A stretch of 64,000 nucleotides of DNA from Allomyces arbusculus (Eukaryota; Blastocladiomycota; Blastocladiomycetes; Blastocladiales; Blastocladiaceae). This document shows, piece by piece, positions 1 to 11,634 of this stretch. The notes below the pieces were generated by a model. That model made no database searches. It saw nothing but the letters and a program-made list of their open reading frames with translations, and was not told where the DNA came from. Within the stretch, counting starts at the first letter, position 1. Every line of letters begins with the position of its first letter. The stretch is taken from contig JADHYV010000014.1 in the NCBI GenBank assembly GCA_027604705.1, positions 372,001 to 436,000 on the forward strand, read 5' to 3'. A program made the position numbers and the translations under genes.

Positions 1-791
1 AGCACGTGTGCCGCGCCGCCATCCTGCGTGGCTGGCACGTCACGTCCGTCTCGCGCAAGGGCAGCCCCGCATGGGCGGTCCCCGGCGACTGGGCTGACAC
101 GGTCGAGTGGATCTCGGGCGACGTGACCGACCCAGGCCTCCCACTCGCCCAGCTGGTCCGCATGCACGACAAGCCCGTCGACGCGGTCGTCCACGCCGTC
201 GGCATCCTGTTCCAGACACCTGTGCTAAACGACATTGTCAATGCGCCGTCCATTTCTGCATCTCTGTGCGCGGTGCGCCGGCTCGTGACGGGCCAGGCGC
301 GCAACGACGCGTCGCTCGAGTTTGACGCGCTGCAGTGTGCGTCGGCGATCCAGCTCGCCGACGAATTGGGCATGGCCGCGTCCGAGGCAACCATCACGAC
401 CAACGAACCACACGTCCCGGCCATGATCTACGTCTCGGCCGAAGTGACACCCGCCATGGAGTATGCCGTGCGCCGTGAGTACCTCACCACCAAGCGCCGC
501 GCCGAGTCGCATATCCTCGCGCAGGCGCAGCGGTTGCGGCCAGTTGTGTTGCGGCCAGGCCTGCTCGAGTCCAAATTCCGCCCGCTCACGATGCCCATGG
601 CGTGGGCGTCGTCGATCGCGAGCGCCGTGACGGGGCTCGCGCCGCCGGCATTGCACGTGGCTGACTTGGCCGATGCGGTGGTTGGTGCCGCGGAACACAG
701 CGAGGTCAGCGGCGTGCTCGGGCCGCAGGAGCTCGCGGCACTCGCGCGGCGTGAGCAGGCCGAGGCGCCCGTGTCGCGCGCCGACGTCTGA
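1..791 (+). CDS. COQ11-like atypical short-chain dehydrogenase, 5' partial
   Basis: The reading frame is already open at the left edge and ends at a TGA at 789-791, leaving about 262 residues. The visible part starts inside a Rossmann fold: a second strand ending TSVSRKG, then a GDVTDP segment and the VVHAVGIL strand. This pattern matches the COQ11/YLR290C branch of NAD(P)-binding extended SDRs, mitochondrial proteins that associate with the coenzyme Q synthome. The glycine-rich dinucleotide loop must lie left of the window. The active-site YxxxK is replaced by a Y-L-T-T-K segment (YLTTKRRAE), as expected for this atypical group. The first GTG in frame is internal, not a start. Alternative: an NDUFA9-type SDR. 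The family call is good; COQ11 itself is an inference. Confidence 0.72.
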   Translation, partial: HVCRAAILRGWHVTSVSRKGSPAWAVPGDWADTVEWISGDVTDPGLPLAQLVRMHDKPVDAVVHAVGILFQTPVLNDIVNAPSISASLCAVRRLVTGQARNDASLEFDALQCASAIQLADELGMAASEATITTNEPHVPAMIYVSAEVTPAMEYAVRREYLTTKRRAESHILAQAQRLRPVVLRPGLLESKFRPLTMPMAWASSIASAVTGLAPPALHVADLADAVVGAAEHSEVSGVLGPQELAALARREQAEAPVSRADV

Positions 792-1080
792 GTCGTGTGT
801 GGGGGTTTCCGTTTGTGTTGTTCATCGGGGAGTTCTGAAAGCAGCAGTTTCGAATCTTGTCGGTTTTGCGTGTCTTTGTCGTAAAAAAATTCGTTGAACG
901 TGACGGGCACGTGAGCGTGTCAAGTCGTGTCTCGCGGCGCGCCGCGTCGGCCTTTCGTCGTCGTCGACGTCGGGCGTCGCGACCACCGCTCACCAACCTG
1001 TCGGGCCCCGTCCACTCCACGCTCGCGCCCTCACACTCGACTTGCTGCAACTACTCCTGGACCTTGCCGCGCACGCAATC

Positions 1081-3688
1081 ATGGCCGCCACCTCCGACTC
1101 GCCCGCGGCCGCCGCGCGCGCCGCGCCGTCGACCACGACTTCCGCGGACACGACGTCCTCCACCACCACAACAGCCGCCTGCACGCGTCCGCCGCCGGCC
1201 CTGCCGTCCCCCAACCATGTCGATGCTCTCCTCGCCGCGGCGACTCCCGCCGACCAGCTACGCGCTCTCCGCGCCATCAAAAACGCCGTGATCGGCAACG
1301 CCTCGCACAAGCGCGCCTACCTGCACCATGCCGCCCTACTCCCGTGGCTGCGCGCGTGCCTCGACCAGGCCGACCCGGCGCGTCCGCCCGGCTCTGATCT
1401 ACTCGTACAGGCTGCGACCGTCGTCGGGTCGCTCGCACAAGGTGGGTGGGAAAGCCGCTGCGGGACCGTGATCCCTCCCGCTCCACCGCTCACACCCTCC
1501 CTCCGATCTCTCCCGTGCAGGCATCGACGAAGCTGTCCCGCTGCTCGCGGCACACGACCTCCCGACCTCCCTCGTCCGTCTGCTCGTCTCGAGCACAACA
1601 TCGACCGACGCGGCGACCCCACTCCTCGACGCCGTGACCCGCGCGCTGAAGCTGCTCTATGCACACGCGCACGCGCCCAAGGCCGCGCTGAACGGCGATG
1701 CCCCCCTCGCGGCACTCGTCGCCCTGATCGATCGCGGCGCTGCGGCCCCACCGGCATCTCCCGCCGCGCGACTCGCCGCAAATGCCGCGTCGGTTCTGTC
1801 GCGGTGCTGCGACGCCCCAGCGATGCAGGCGCGGGTCGTCGCGTGTGGGGCCGTACCAGCGCTACTGCGGCTGCTGCTGATGGTCGGCAAGGCGGCGCCC
1901 GGTGGACGAGCGCGCGCGCACCAGGCGGCGCTGGATGCGTTGGGCGCACTGTGTCGGGATAATCGCGCAGTCGCGGCCGAGGTGGTGCAGATGCGAGGTA
2001 CGGCGGCTGGTTGGTTGGTTGATGTTGAGTGCGGACGGATCGCTGACGATCGGGAGCGATGTTCGACAGTCAACCAGGTCCCGATGCTTGCAATTTTGAT
2101 GACGCTCTTGCGCGACCCGAGCCCGACGATGCGGTTGTTGGCGGCGACCTGGTGCGGACGCCTGGTTTCCGCGTTTGGTCCCACCCGTCCGCTGGACTGA
2201 TCGTTGTCCACGCCACCACCGTAGCGTGACCAACCTGTATCGCGCCGAGGTCCTCACTGACCCGCAAGTCGTACAGGAACTGACCGTCACGGTCGTGCCG
2301 TGCCTCGTCAAGCTGTTTGGCGAGCCCGGACCGACACAGGAGGGCGCGTGCCTCGTCTTCGGTGCGCTCATGTCCCCCACGATTCATGCCGCCTTGTCCA
2401 CCAACTCAACCGAACATTCATTAGCCATCCTCGTCAGTGACTCGGAACCCATGCAACAAGCCGGGGCCGACGCCAGCACGATCCCCGCCCTCGTCGACCT
2501 CGTCCACCGCACCGCCCCCTCTTCCACGACCACCACCTCCTCCTCCACCGCCTCTGCGCAACCCGACACCCCACTCGGCCTCGACGGCGCCGACTGGTAT
2601 GCCGAGCGCACCGCGCGCGACCGGCAGCACGAGGCCGCGCTCTTGGCACTGGCCGCGGCGTGCGCGCAGTGCGAGCCCGCGCGTCGACTGGTCCTTGAAT
2701 CGGGTGTGGTGAAAGCGGTCGTGAAGGCCCTGCGGCATTCCAGCCCCGGCGTGCGGGCCGCAGCGGGCCAGTGCACGAAATCGCTGTCGCGATCGGTCAA
2801 GTCGCTGCGCACGGTGTTGGTGGATGAAGGGGTCGCGGAGCCGCTGTGCGAGGTACGTGCCTTGGTCGCGCCGGGATGGACAATGAGGAGGACGAGGTCG
2901 GCTGACGATCGATGATCAACTAGCTCCTGACCGACACGAACCCCGCCGTCCTCGTCACCGCCGCCGCGGCCATCTGCAATCTGGTCCTGGAATTCGCACC
3001 GATGAAAGACACGATTGTGCACCACGGCGGGATCGCGAAACTCGTCCACCTTGTCGACTGGACCTCCGCCACGGCCAGCCCCGCCGAAATCTCGGCCGTG
3101 CACGTGAACGCCGTCTGGGCGTTGAAAAACCTCGTCTACGAGGCCAAGCTCGAGACGAAGCGCGCGGTCATGGCGGCCCTCGGGTATCCGCGGCTGCACG
3201 CGCTCATGCGCGCGCCCAACGCGACCGTTCGGGAACAGGCACTGAATCTGGTCCGCAACTTGGTGCATGGCGGCGACGCGGACGTCGATGATGTGGTGAC
3301 CGGATTGGGCGCGGACCGGGTTGTGGCCGCGGTGGTCACGGCGTTGGAGGACGCGGCACCGGGCGTGGCGGTGCAGGCGCTGTACGTCGTGGTCAATCTG
3401 GCCGCGGGCAACGACGCGCACAAGGATTTGGTGATGCGGTCGGACGCGATCATGCGGCATGTCGTTGCCGCGCTCGGGAGTCCAGCGGCAGATGTGCGGT
3501 TGGGCGCCGTCTGGGCGGTGATTAATTTGACGTGGCCCGAGGAGAGCGAGGCGGGGACGCGCGTCGCGTCATTGCGCGCGATGGGCGTCGAGCGCCGGTT
3601 GCAGGAAATGGCGAATGACCAGGATGCGAAAGTCGTGGATCGCGTCAAGGCAGCGCTGATGCAGATGCAGATGACGCTCGAGTTGTGA
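1081..3688 (+). CDS. GID5: ARMC8/Gid5 (Vid28) armadillo-repeat subunit of the GID/CTLH ubiquitin ligase
   Basis: Five exons (1081-1441, 1521-1997, 2070-2151, 2225-2852, 2924-3688) give 770 residues. Donors are GTGGGT, GTACGG, GTGCGG and GTACGT. The protein is helical armadillo repeats throughout. Family landmarks are IKNAVIGN near the N-terminus, SLSRSVKSLRT in the middle, then ICNLVLEFAP, NAVWALKNLVYEAK and the C-terminal VINLTWPEE. These match ARMC8, the scaffold that docks substrate receptors to the CTLH/GID E3 ligase, which degrades gluconeogenic enzymes in yeast. The ATG at 1081 has A at -3 and G at +4. The frame is open upstream, but only with non-ATG codons. Exon 4 carries a Ser/Thr/Pro-rich insertion (around 2510-2570), so an extra small intron there cannot be excluded. 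Confidence 0.88.
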
Positions 3689-5942
3689 GTGAGCGGGGTG
3701 GGTTGGATACGGGAGGGGAGGGGGATAGGCGGAAGGTAAGACTTGTGGTTTCCGTCGATTTTTTTGAGATTGGATGTGAGGACAGATTACAGGCAGGTGT
3801 TTGGGAAACAGGCATCACCAGGCCGACTTGGTTGCGGTCTTGCCCACATCCTGACGTGAAAGACCCTTGCTGGGCGAAGAGACGTGGAAGACCTAAACTT
3901 GGCCAGCTGGTTGAACGAAACATCTGCAAGCATCTGGAAAATCAAGCAATCGCACGCAACGCTGCTGGCCCTCCACCGCGAACCAAATCCCAACAGCCCG
4001 CCAGTGGAGGAGGAGGATGAGACCACAGAGTGGGCCAGCGTCCATCGCAAGTTGATTCCAGAGGCAATCACGCAGCCGGCCAGGCGGCGACTGCACAAAC
4101 CGCGGAGATGGAGGGCGGGGAACTGATCGAGTACACGAGCGTGATCCTTCGCATCGTGGAGGGGGCCGTGCGCATGCTGGAGGACCAATGGTCAAAACTT
4201 GAGGTCAAGCTTGAGGTTGTGGCCACACGCGGAAGTCCAAAAGAGGAGTGCCGAAATGAGGCAGCAGCTGCTGTCAAGGCTTGCCGCTGGCCGTGCCAAG
4301 TTTATGGTGCATTGGGAGGATGCATGATTGATGACCCAGACTCTTCCAGCCCGCACGTGCAGTTTGCTCAAGGGCCACGACTTCTCATCGCGACCATGTT
4401 CATTCTCAGTGTCACCACCTCCAAGCGCGATGACTCGCCCACCCGGCCGTGCCACCAAACCATGGCTATCGCGAGCCTTCGTTCTCGATCAACCGCATGC
4501 TCAAGCTCGAGCTCAGGCGGGAGCGCAAGACGCAACGCAAAGCCCTGATTCGTCCTCTACTCTCCGAATACTATGCCCTCAAGGCCATGTACTGCCAGTT
4601 GGAAGTTAAGGCCGGCTTGCGCGACGATCGCAAGGAAAGCGCGCGTCCCTGCCTTGCGCCAGCAACTGCCACTCGGACATGCTGGTCATGCGGGTGGTTC
4701 GGCAAAAAAGCACGATTGAAAATTTGTGGCCGAAGTTGACAGTAAGGACGTGGCCAGTGGACCAATGATCAAAAGCGTTCAAAGTATGACAGATAAATCA
4801 AAACGAGAAATTAAACTTGCGTAAATGAATGCGTTCTGGGTGTCTCCTTGCGTCTCATTTATGCATTTTGTCTTTAGGCACCCAGGATAATGTTTCTGTC
4901 CAATGGCGTCCTATTTTTAACCGTGAAGACGAGGGCTGTGAGCAATACCTAAGTGTGGACACGGATGGCGGCCGCATTGACAATCCGCATCGAATAAAAG
5001 AAAGAGATTGGTCCGATGGGTGCGGTCGAATGGAAATATACTGGACCGGTGCCGCGTGCTGACTCAATTTTTGAGGGCTGATACATCTCGCGTTGGACGC
5101 ATAAACATCGCACACATGTCCCACTCAAACGATGCGCCCTGCACCCAAGCAACGGCTTCCGCGCATACTTTGAGAGCGTCGGGTACCATTATGATTACTT
5201 TGCCGTCCTCGACAAACTCATCAAGAAGTACCTTGCTGTGTATTGGACCTAGGCATTCAGGCAGCAAGCAGGCCATAATCGGCATTTGACGGGCAACACG
5301 GAGCAGGTGGCCGAATGCATGCAGGATAGACAGATTAGGGGCCGGTCAGCCTAAATGTCGCGATGCATATCGACTTTTGATGCGATGGCGGAGGCTGTTG
5401 TCGCACAGGCACGCGAGCGGGATGACCAAGCCGACGTGGGTCGGGTGGAGAGGGTGGAGGCCATCGCGTGGGTGCGGCAGCGCCATATTCGCTCGTGTCC
5501 GGACTGCTAGCCTGACAGTTGGCGCGTGATGCCGAGCGAGCGCACCAGCTGAATAATGTCGAGCAGAAAATTGGAATTTTGTGGTGCGCGGCGACACGAA
5601 ACGACATGCCGTGGTTTCCACGTGTGTGTGTGTCTGGCGGCAAGTGTGGCGACGCCAGGGCAGGAGCGCTGGCCAAGCGAAAGCACACCACTCCCGACCG
5701 GCCACGTCCAACGACAGCCGACGCCGACCCGACCGCATCGTCGTCCGCTCCACCGCAGTCCTCACGACCCGCACGCCCTCGCCCTGCATCTCGCGCAAGC
5801 GCACTGCCTGCACTCCACCCGCCGCCGTTGCTGCCCGCGACCCCATCTGCCCACTCGCGCCAGCACGCCAATCGCTGCTGCTGCTCAAGCACCCCGGCCT
5901 GTCCATTGCTTCCGCTCCTTGCACCTCCCCGCACCCGCGACC
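3689..5942. other. intergenic stretch with decayed-looking coding scraps
   Basis: This 2.2-kb stretch separates ARMC8 from the RhoGAP gene. Short open segments with protein-like composition occur on the plus strand near 3884-4126, 4108-4330 and 4480-4630 (the last lysine/arginine-rich and helical). Another lies on the minus strand at 5064-5285. None has a convincing start, splice frame or recognised domain, and they sit in different frames. From about 4740 to 5290 the DNA is clearly richer in A+T than the flanking genes. I read it as a former gene or inserted element that has decayed, followed by the promoter and 5' UTR of the RhoGAP gene. A short divergent gene cannot be excluded. Confidence 0.4.
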
Positions 5943-8900
5943 ATGGCGACGCCCATGGTCGCCGACCTGCTCGCCGAGCTCGATGACACGCGCCGCCGCC
6001 TCGCCGACGCTGAGCGCCAGTTTGATAGACTGAAAAAGATCTCGCGCAAGGCTCTCGACGAGTTTACGCGCGTCAAGGAGGACTTTGCCCACGAAAACGA
6101 GCGCGCCAACCGGCTCGAGGATCAGCTTGCCGCCGCGCACGATGACGTCGTCAAGGAGGCCACACGCCGCAAGCATCTTGAGCAGCTGCTGGCCCGCAAT
6201 GGCAATGGCGGCGCGGCGGGGGCCACCGACCCGGTTGTACGACCCGCCACACCACCGTCCACAGCCGTCGCCGCAGCGGCTGCCGACGCTGACGCCCTCG
6301 ACCGCGCACGCCGCGACTTAAGGCTCGAGAAGCGGCGACGTGCCGACGCCGAGGCCGCGCTCGCTGCCGAGACGCGCCGCCGCACTGACCTTGAAGCGCG
6401 CGTTGCCGAGCTGACAAGGCAGCTGGCCGTGGAGCGCGCCGAGCGGTCTGCTGCGCAAGCCGACGCCGACCGACTCGCGGCCGACTTGGACCGGTTCGAG
6501 GCCAACGCGCGCAGCGACGCCGAGTACATTGCGTCGTTGGTCGACCAAATTGAAAACCAGAAGGAGGAACTGCGCGCCGTCAAGCGCCAGCGCGACGCGC
6601 TCGTCACGGCCGCAACGAACTACGAGGCAGCCGCGCTGTCCAATAGTCCGGGGTCGCGCGCCGCATCGCCCAGGTTGTCGGTCTCGAGCAGTTCGCCGTC
6701 GTCGCCTGCGACTCGTGCGGCGTTGCCGGGGCGCAAGTCGCCCAACCGTTTGTCACTGACGGTCACTCGGGCACGCACGCCGCCGTCGCCCTCGCCCACG
6801 CCTTCGCCGCAGCTCGGTGCGACCACCGGCGTGCGCCCGTTGTCGAGGATTGACGAAACGGGCGAGTCGGACTTGCTTCCAAGCACCCCACGGTCGGCTT
6901 CGCCCGCGCCAAGCGGCCCGCCCAAGGGTCACGCTGATAGCGATGACGACGAACACGACCACGACCACGACCACGACCATGACGCCCTCGCGCCGTCCAA
7001 ACCGTCGCCATCGCTCATGTCCTCGGTCGTCTCGGCGGTCCCGGAATCCGCACTGCTCACGCGACTCCCCTCACCCGAGCCGACCCCACCCGCAGCGAAG
7101 CAGGCGCTCGCCGACCTTGTTCGCGCGGGCAAGGAACGCATTTCGCGTGCCGGGTCCGGGTCGACCATCGAGGACATGCCCCCAATTTCCGCGGCCGCGG
7201 CCAAACGGCGCGCCATGGCCATCAAGGCCGCCATGTTTGGCGCTGACCTGGCCGACGACGAGGCCGAGCACGATGATGATGCGTCGGTCTTATCCGCGAC
7301 CAAGCAGTCACTCTTGCTCGAAGTGGAGGAACTCGAGTCGAGGCGCGACCAGCTGCAGCGCGACTTGGCCGCGCTCGATGGGGGCCACCCGCCGCCCGTG
7401 CCTGATAAGGACGACGACGAGAACGACCACGCCGTACCCGCGGCATCGCTCCCGCTGTCCTTGCCTGCACCATCGGTCGCAGGAGGCGGGATGATCGCGC
7501 GCCCGCCGCGTTTCGATTCGCGCGCCGCCGAACGCGCCGCCGCCGAGGCCGCGGCTGCGCGTGCGAATGCTGCTGCCAATGGCCCCGACGGTCCACTTCC
7601 CGCACCGATCCCGCCCGCTGCTGAGGCCTCGGCCGACGAGTCCGGTGCACTTGCCGTGGCCGCACCGCGCCCGCGCGCACCGGAACCGCTCTTCATCCCG
7701 CCGCCGCGCATGGCCGGGGACGGGTCCCTGGCCATGGCGCGGATCTCGCCCAATATGGCCGCGATCATCCGGTCCCCACCGTCCCCCGCCCGGATTGACG
7801 CGCCGGAACCGACGAGTCCCGTGCGACTCACCTCCCCGACCCCACCACCGAACCGGACCCCACCGGCGCGCCCGAAACCCGTCCCGTCGCCCGGTCCGCT
7901 CACGCTCGCGGCCCCGTCCGGCGGCGCCTACCGCCGCCCGTCGTTCGAGGCCATGGGCCCAATCTCCCCGTCGCGCGAGCACACGTTCACGTTTCCGACC
8001 CCAGCACCGAAACCGCGCGGCAAGAAACCGTCGAAATTTAATCTCGTCTCGGCGCTGGCCAAGATCAAGGACAAGATGCTCGACGATGAAATGGTCGTGA
8101 TTGACCCGGCGACGGGCCGGAAAATGTCGGTCAAGTTGCCGACGACGCCGACTCTCCCGAATACGCCGTCGACCGAGGACGATACAAATTCGGCGCGGTC
8201 GGTCTCGTTTGCGCCCGTGCCGATGGCGGGGAACGCGGCGGTCGCGCCTGCGGCGGTCCAGCTGGTCGGCGACAAGTCACATATTTTCATTGCGACCTCG
8301 TTCAGCAAGATTGTCAAGTGCGGGTACTGCAATGACCGGATTTGGGGGATGGGTGGGGCCAAGGAAATGTCGTGCCGGTGCTGTGGGTACATTGCGCATA
8401 TGAAATGCGCGCCGCTCGTTCCGCCGCGGTGCCCGGGCGAGAACAAGGGGTCCGCCGCTGACGGGACCATGGCGCCGCTTGGCGCCAAGGTCGCTCCCGC
8501 GGGGGCAAATGGTAGCGGCAAGCACCGGCCAAGTGCCGGGAATGCGGCGACGGCCATGATCGAGCGGCCCGATAAGATGTTTGGCACTGATTTAACCGTG
8601 TGGATGGCCAACGACGCGCCGACGGCATTGCCCGTGGTCGTGGAAAAGGGGATCCAGGCGGTCGAGGCGATTGGCATGGACTACGAGGGTGTCTACCGCA
8701 AGTCTGGCCCGCTGCAGCTCGTCAAGCAGGCCGTGGCCGAATTCGAAAAGGGCCAAGTGCCGAACCTGGCCGACGAGGCGACCTACGGCGACGTCTCGGT
8801 CGCGACGTCGGTCGTCAAGCAGTATCTGCGCGACCTGCCCAATCCGCTCATCACGTTCGGCGTCTACCCGCTGGTCCGCGAGGCTATGCTGCACAAGAAC

Positions 8901-9494
8901 GCCGGTGGCGACGAGGCGCAGCAGGCGGCCATGCGTCGCGCACTCGCGCAACTCCCGCCCGTGCACCACGCGACACTCACGCATTTGATGCGGCACCTGC
9001 GCAAGATCGCCGACCAGTCGAGCGTAAATAAGATGACGCCGCACAACTTGGCCGTCGTTTTTGGGCCTACGCTCATGCGCGACCCGACACGCGCGGGCTC
9101 GTTTTACGATATGACCGCCATCGACGTTGTCGAGTACTTGCTCGACCATCACGACGCGATCTTTGCACCCGCACCTACGCGCCCAGCACCGGCACCGCCC
9201 GCTGATACCGCTGCCGCGGACGATGCCGCCGCATACGACGAGCAGCCCGCGCCTTCGGCGCCATCGCCCGCGCCCGCACCGAGTAGTCGCGGCCCGCCGC
9301 CGCCGATTCCGCAGCGCAAATTGTCGCACCGGCCGTCGCGCGCGGCATTGGCGGCGGGCGCTGCTCTTGCGGCTGCCGCAGCGGCGGCTGCGACTCCGGC
9401 GACGCCCAAGGACGAGATCAGTTCCCTGTTTGGCTCAGACGACTCGGACCTCGAAGTCGCAGCAAGTTACGAGGAACGGCTTGCGGCGCTGTAA
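5943..9494 (+). CDS. Rho GTPase-activating protein with coiled coil, C1 zinc finger and RhoGAP domain
   Basis: A single exon of 1183 residues. The ATG at 5943 was chosen because it follows a purine at -3 and begins a sensible coiled coil; the frame is open further upstream to 5556 but that part is low quality. In order: coiled coil (about 5-215), a long Ser/Pro/Ala-rich disordered region, a C1-type zinc finger (about 780-832; HIFIATSFSK, then CGYC, CRCCG and HMKC), and a RhoGAP domain (about 880-1080). The arginine finger is R919 in EGVYRKSG, and the PHNLAVVFGPTLMR helix is intact. It should stimulate GTP hydrolysis on Rho, Rac or Cdc42 at membranes. Coiled coil plus C1 plus GAP resembles RacGAP1/chimaerin layouts, but the GAP sequence looks more like fungal polarity GAPs, so no symbol is given. 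An AATAAA lies at 9624. Confidence 0.88.
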   Translation: MATPMVADLLAELDDTRRRLADAERQFDRLKKISRKALDEFTRVKEDFAHENERANRLEDQLAAAHDDVVKEATRRKHLEQLLARNGNGGAAGATDPVVRPATPPSTAVAAAAADADALDRARRDLRLEKRRRADAEAALAAETRRRTDLEARVAELTRQLAVERAERSAAQADADRLAADLDRFEANARSDAEYIASLVDQIENQKEELRAVKRQRDALVTAATNYEAAALSNSPGSRAASPRLSVSSSSPSSPATRAALPGRKSPNRLSLTVTRARTPPSPSPTPSPQLGATTGVRPLSRIDETGESDLLPSTPRSASPAPSGPPKGHADSDDDEHDHDHDHDHDALAPSKPSPSLMSSVVSAVPESALLTRLPSPEPTPPAAKQALADLVRAGKERISRAGSGSTIEDMPPISAAAAKRRAMAIKAAMFGADLADDEAEHDDDASVLSATKQSLLLEVEELESRRDQLQRDLAALDGGHPPPVPDKDDDENDHAVPAASLPLSLPAPSVAGGGMIARPPRFDSRAAERAAAEAAAARANAAANGPDGPLPAPIPPAAEASADESGALAVAAPRPRAPEPLFIPPPRMAGDGSLAMARISPNMAAIIRSPPSPARIDAPEPTSPVRLTSPTPPPNRTPPARPKPVPSPGPLTLAAPSGGAYRRPSFEAMGPISPSREHTFTFPTPAPKPRGKKPSKFNLVSALAKIKDKMLDDEMVVIDPATGRKMSVKLPTTPTLPNTPSTEDDTNSARSVSFAPVPMAGNAAVAPAAVQLVGDKSHIFIATSFSKIVKCGYCNDRIWGMGGAKEMSCRCCGYIAHMKCAPLVPPRCPGENKGSAADGTMAPLGAKVAPAGANGSGKHRPSAGNAATAMIERPDKMFGTDLTVWMANDAPTALPVVVEKGIQAVEAIGMDYEGVYRKSGPLQLVKQAVAEFEKGQVPNLADEATYGDVSVATSVVKQYLRDLPNPLITFGVYPLVREAMLHKNAGGDEAQQAAMRRALAQLPPVHHATLTHLMRHLRKIADQSSVNKMTPHNLAVVFGPTLMRDPTRAGSFYDMTAIDVVEYLLDHHDAIFAPAPTRPAPAPPADTAAADDAAAYDEQPAPSAPSPAPAPSSRGPPPPIPQRKLSHRPSRAALAAGAALAAAAAAAATPATPKDEISSLFGSDDSDLEVAASYEERLAAL

Positions 9495-9842
9495 CAAGGT
9501 AGACCGCGATCGCCCGGGCTGGCCCCGAGGCACAGTTTTGGAATGCCGGTGTGCCGGACCTTCTGATTTTTGTTTGGCTTCCTTTTGGAATTTTGGGCAC
9601 ATTTTTCGGTGGAGAGAGCCGTAAATAAAGGCAACGGTATTTTTGGAACGTTTGCACGCGAGTGGGAAGGATTGGACGGTGTTCAAGTTGCTTTGTTCGT
9701 GACTGCTTCTCTTTCTCGCTCTCACGTCTCAAGGACAAGCAGATACCAAGACACAAAGTGCGCGTGAGGACAAGAAAATCACTTCCAAAATAAATACATT
9801 CTACAGCTCCACGACCTGAAAGTTTGCCTCCCGGTAGCACAT

Positions 9843-11634
9843 TTACAGCTTGTTGATGTGGTCGTTCAAGGCGGCCTTGATCTGGTCGATGCAGCGGTTG
9901 ATGTGCACGTACGCCGCATCCATTTGGTCCACGTCGAGCGCCGCGTACAGGACGCGCAGCGTAATGTCCGACTAGAAAAAAAAAAAAAGCGCAAACAAGA
10001 ATCGTCAGTGACCAATTGCCACAAGATCTCGAATCCAGCTGCCGTACCCTCCGCATCGCGTCATCCTTGAGCAAGTTCTCACTTAACCCGCACGCGCGTA
10101 ACATGTCGTTCAGCGACACCGACCGCCCATTGCGCAACGTCGCGTCCCCGGCGCCGCCCTTCTTCGAGCTCGTCGACTGCGCGTTCTTGATGGCTGCGTG
10201 CGACAAGAGCACGTCGCGCTGAAACGCCATTCCCGGCGGCGTCAGCCCGAGCAACTGCTGGTGCTGGTGGAACAGCGCCGTGAGCGTGCGCCACCGGTTG
10301 AACAGCATTTGCAGATCGGAAATCCGCGAATGGTCGACGGGGATCCGAAGCTTGTTGGTCAAGACGGACAAGTCGGCCTGCCCGCCGTGCACGAGAAACT
10401 GCGCCTTCGCTTTCGACCCGGCAGCGAAGGCCGCGTGCAGTGCGTGTGCCTTCCACGGCTGCTCGATCGTGTCGCCGAGCGGCACGTAAAAGACGGACGA
10501 GACGACGCGCGGCAGGTTTTCGTGGGAGAGCGGCACTTCGTTACGCACGGCTACTTGGATACTGCTCGCGAACGGGCCAATCGAGATTTGCCGTCGCGAG
10601 GTTGGCAGCGTCACGTTGTCGAAGGGGAGGTTCATGAAATCAGGTCGCGCGCAGAAGGTCGGTGGGAGCGTTGGGACGAGCGCGTGTGTTTCAATGTCGA
10701 GCGCAATGCGCTGCGCAGCGGCGCACCGGCGCACCATGAGCGCGGCGATTTCGGGCGTGTTGACCATAAACCTGGGCAGGCAGATCGGCGTTACTTCGTG
10801 CGAATCGCGCAGGTGGAGAACGATGGCGTTAAGGGAACGAACGTACAGCTGGAACGGCTGCCGCAACGTCATTTGCTTCTTCAAGCGCACCGTCATCGGA
10901 TTCAGCCCCTCGGTATCCAACTCCAGACTCTCGAAAAACTCGGGCGGGATCACTGGGAACCCCTTGACATCAAATGACATTTTGGACGTCGGCTCGAGAA
11001 ACCGCGGCGCGAACCGCAACGCATCAATCTCGACTTGCGGCAGCCTGATCACGGTCATGCCCGACTTGGGCTCGACGCCGCCATTGGCCTCCAGGGCGAG
11101 CTGCTTAATCCGCTTGGCCTGCGGCGAATTCGGGTCGACTTTACTCGCGTCCTCGACCATGCGGTCAAACATCTTGTCGGAAATGCGGCCGCCAAGTTGC
11201 TTTTCCACCTCGCGCTTTTGCCGCCGTTTTTCGCGCCATTGATCGTACTTCTCGGCCGCGTCGAGCCCGCGCACCACGACGGCGCCGAGAAAGAGCTTAG
11301 CGATATCTTTGCCGCTGGCCGAGACAATGCGGGTTGTCGAGAATGGGCTGGTAGGGAGGGGTGCGGGTACCCAAGCGCGTGGTGAGATCAACGGATGACC
11401 AAGATCAATCTAGGGCTGTTCTTGGACAACTTGGGCAACAACTCACCGAATGGGCACCAGTGCCTGCGAGAGGACTGGGGCGCGATGATTCCATGCACTT
11501 GCAGCATCGTGGTTGGGTGCGCAAATCATGGGTCGCCGGTCGAGTGTTGTTGTAATGCTGCTCGCGGTCATGCCCATGCGCGCCCTCGTGGGCACGACGG
11601 TGCGGGCCACGGCGGCCGCGCTGTTGCAAGTCAT
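9843..11634 (-). CDS. DEDDy-type 3'-5' exonuclease domain protein, probably mitochondrial
   Basis: Three exons (11634-11447, 11347-10048, 9971-9843) give 538 residues; frame is kept across GTGAGT and GTACGG introns. The N-terminus is rich in Ala, Thr, Arg and Ser with few acids, like a mitochondrial presequence. A charged helical segment (EKYDQWREKRRQKR) follows. The exonuclease core shows motif I ALDIETH (Asp and Glu), motif II GGQADLSVL (Asp) and, in the last exon, motif III YAALDVD (Tyr and Asp). These are the four acids plus Tyr of the DEDDy DnaQ-like superfamily (RNase D, EXD2, PolA proofreading). No HRDC domain is seen. The substrate (RNA or DNA) cannot be told. The first exon rests on splice logic only; a start inside exon 2 is the alternative. 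Confidence 0.72.
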
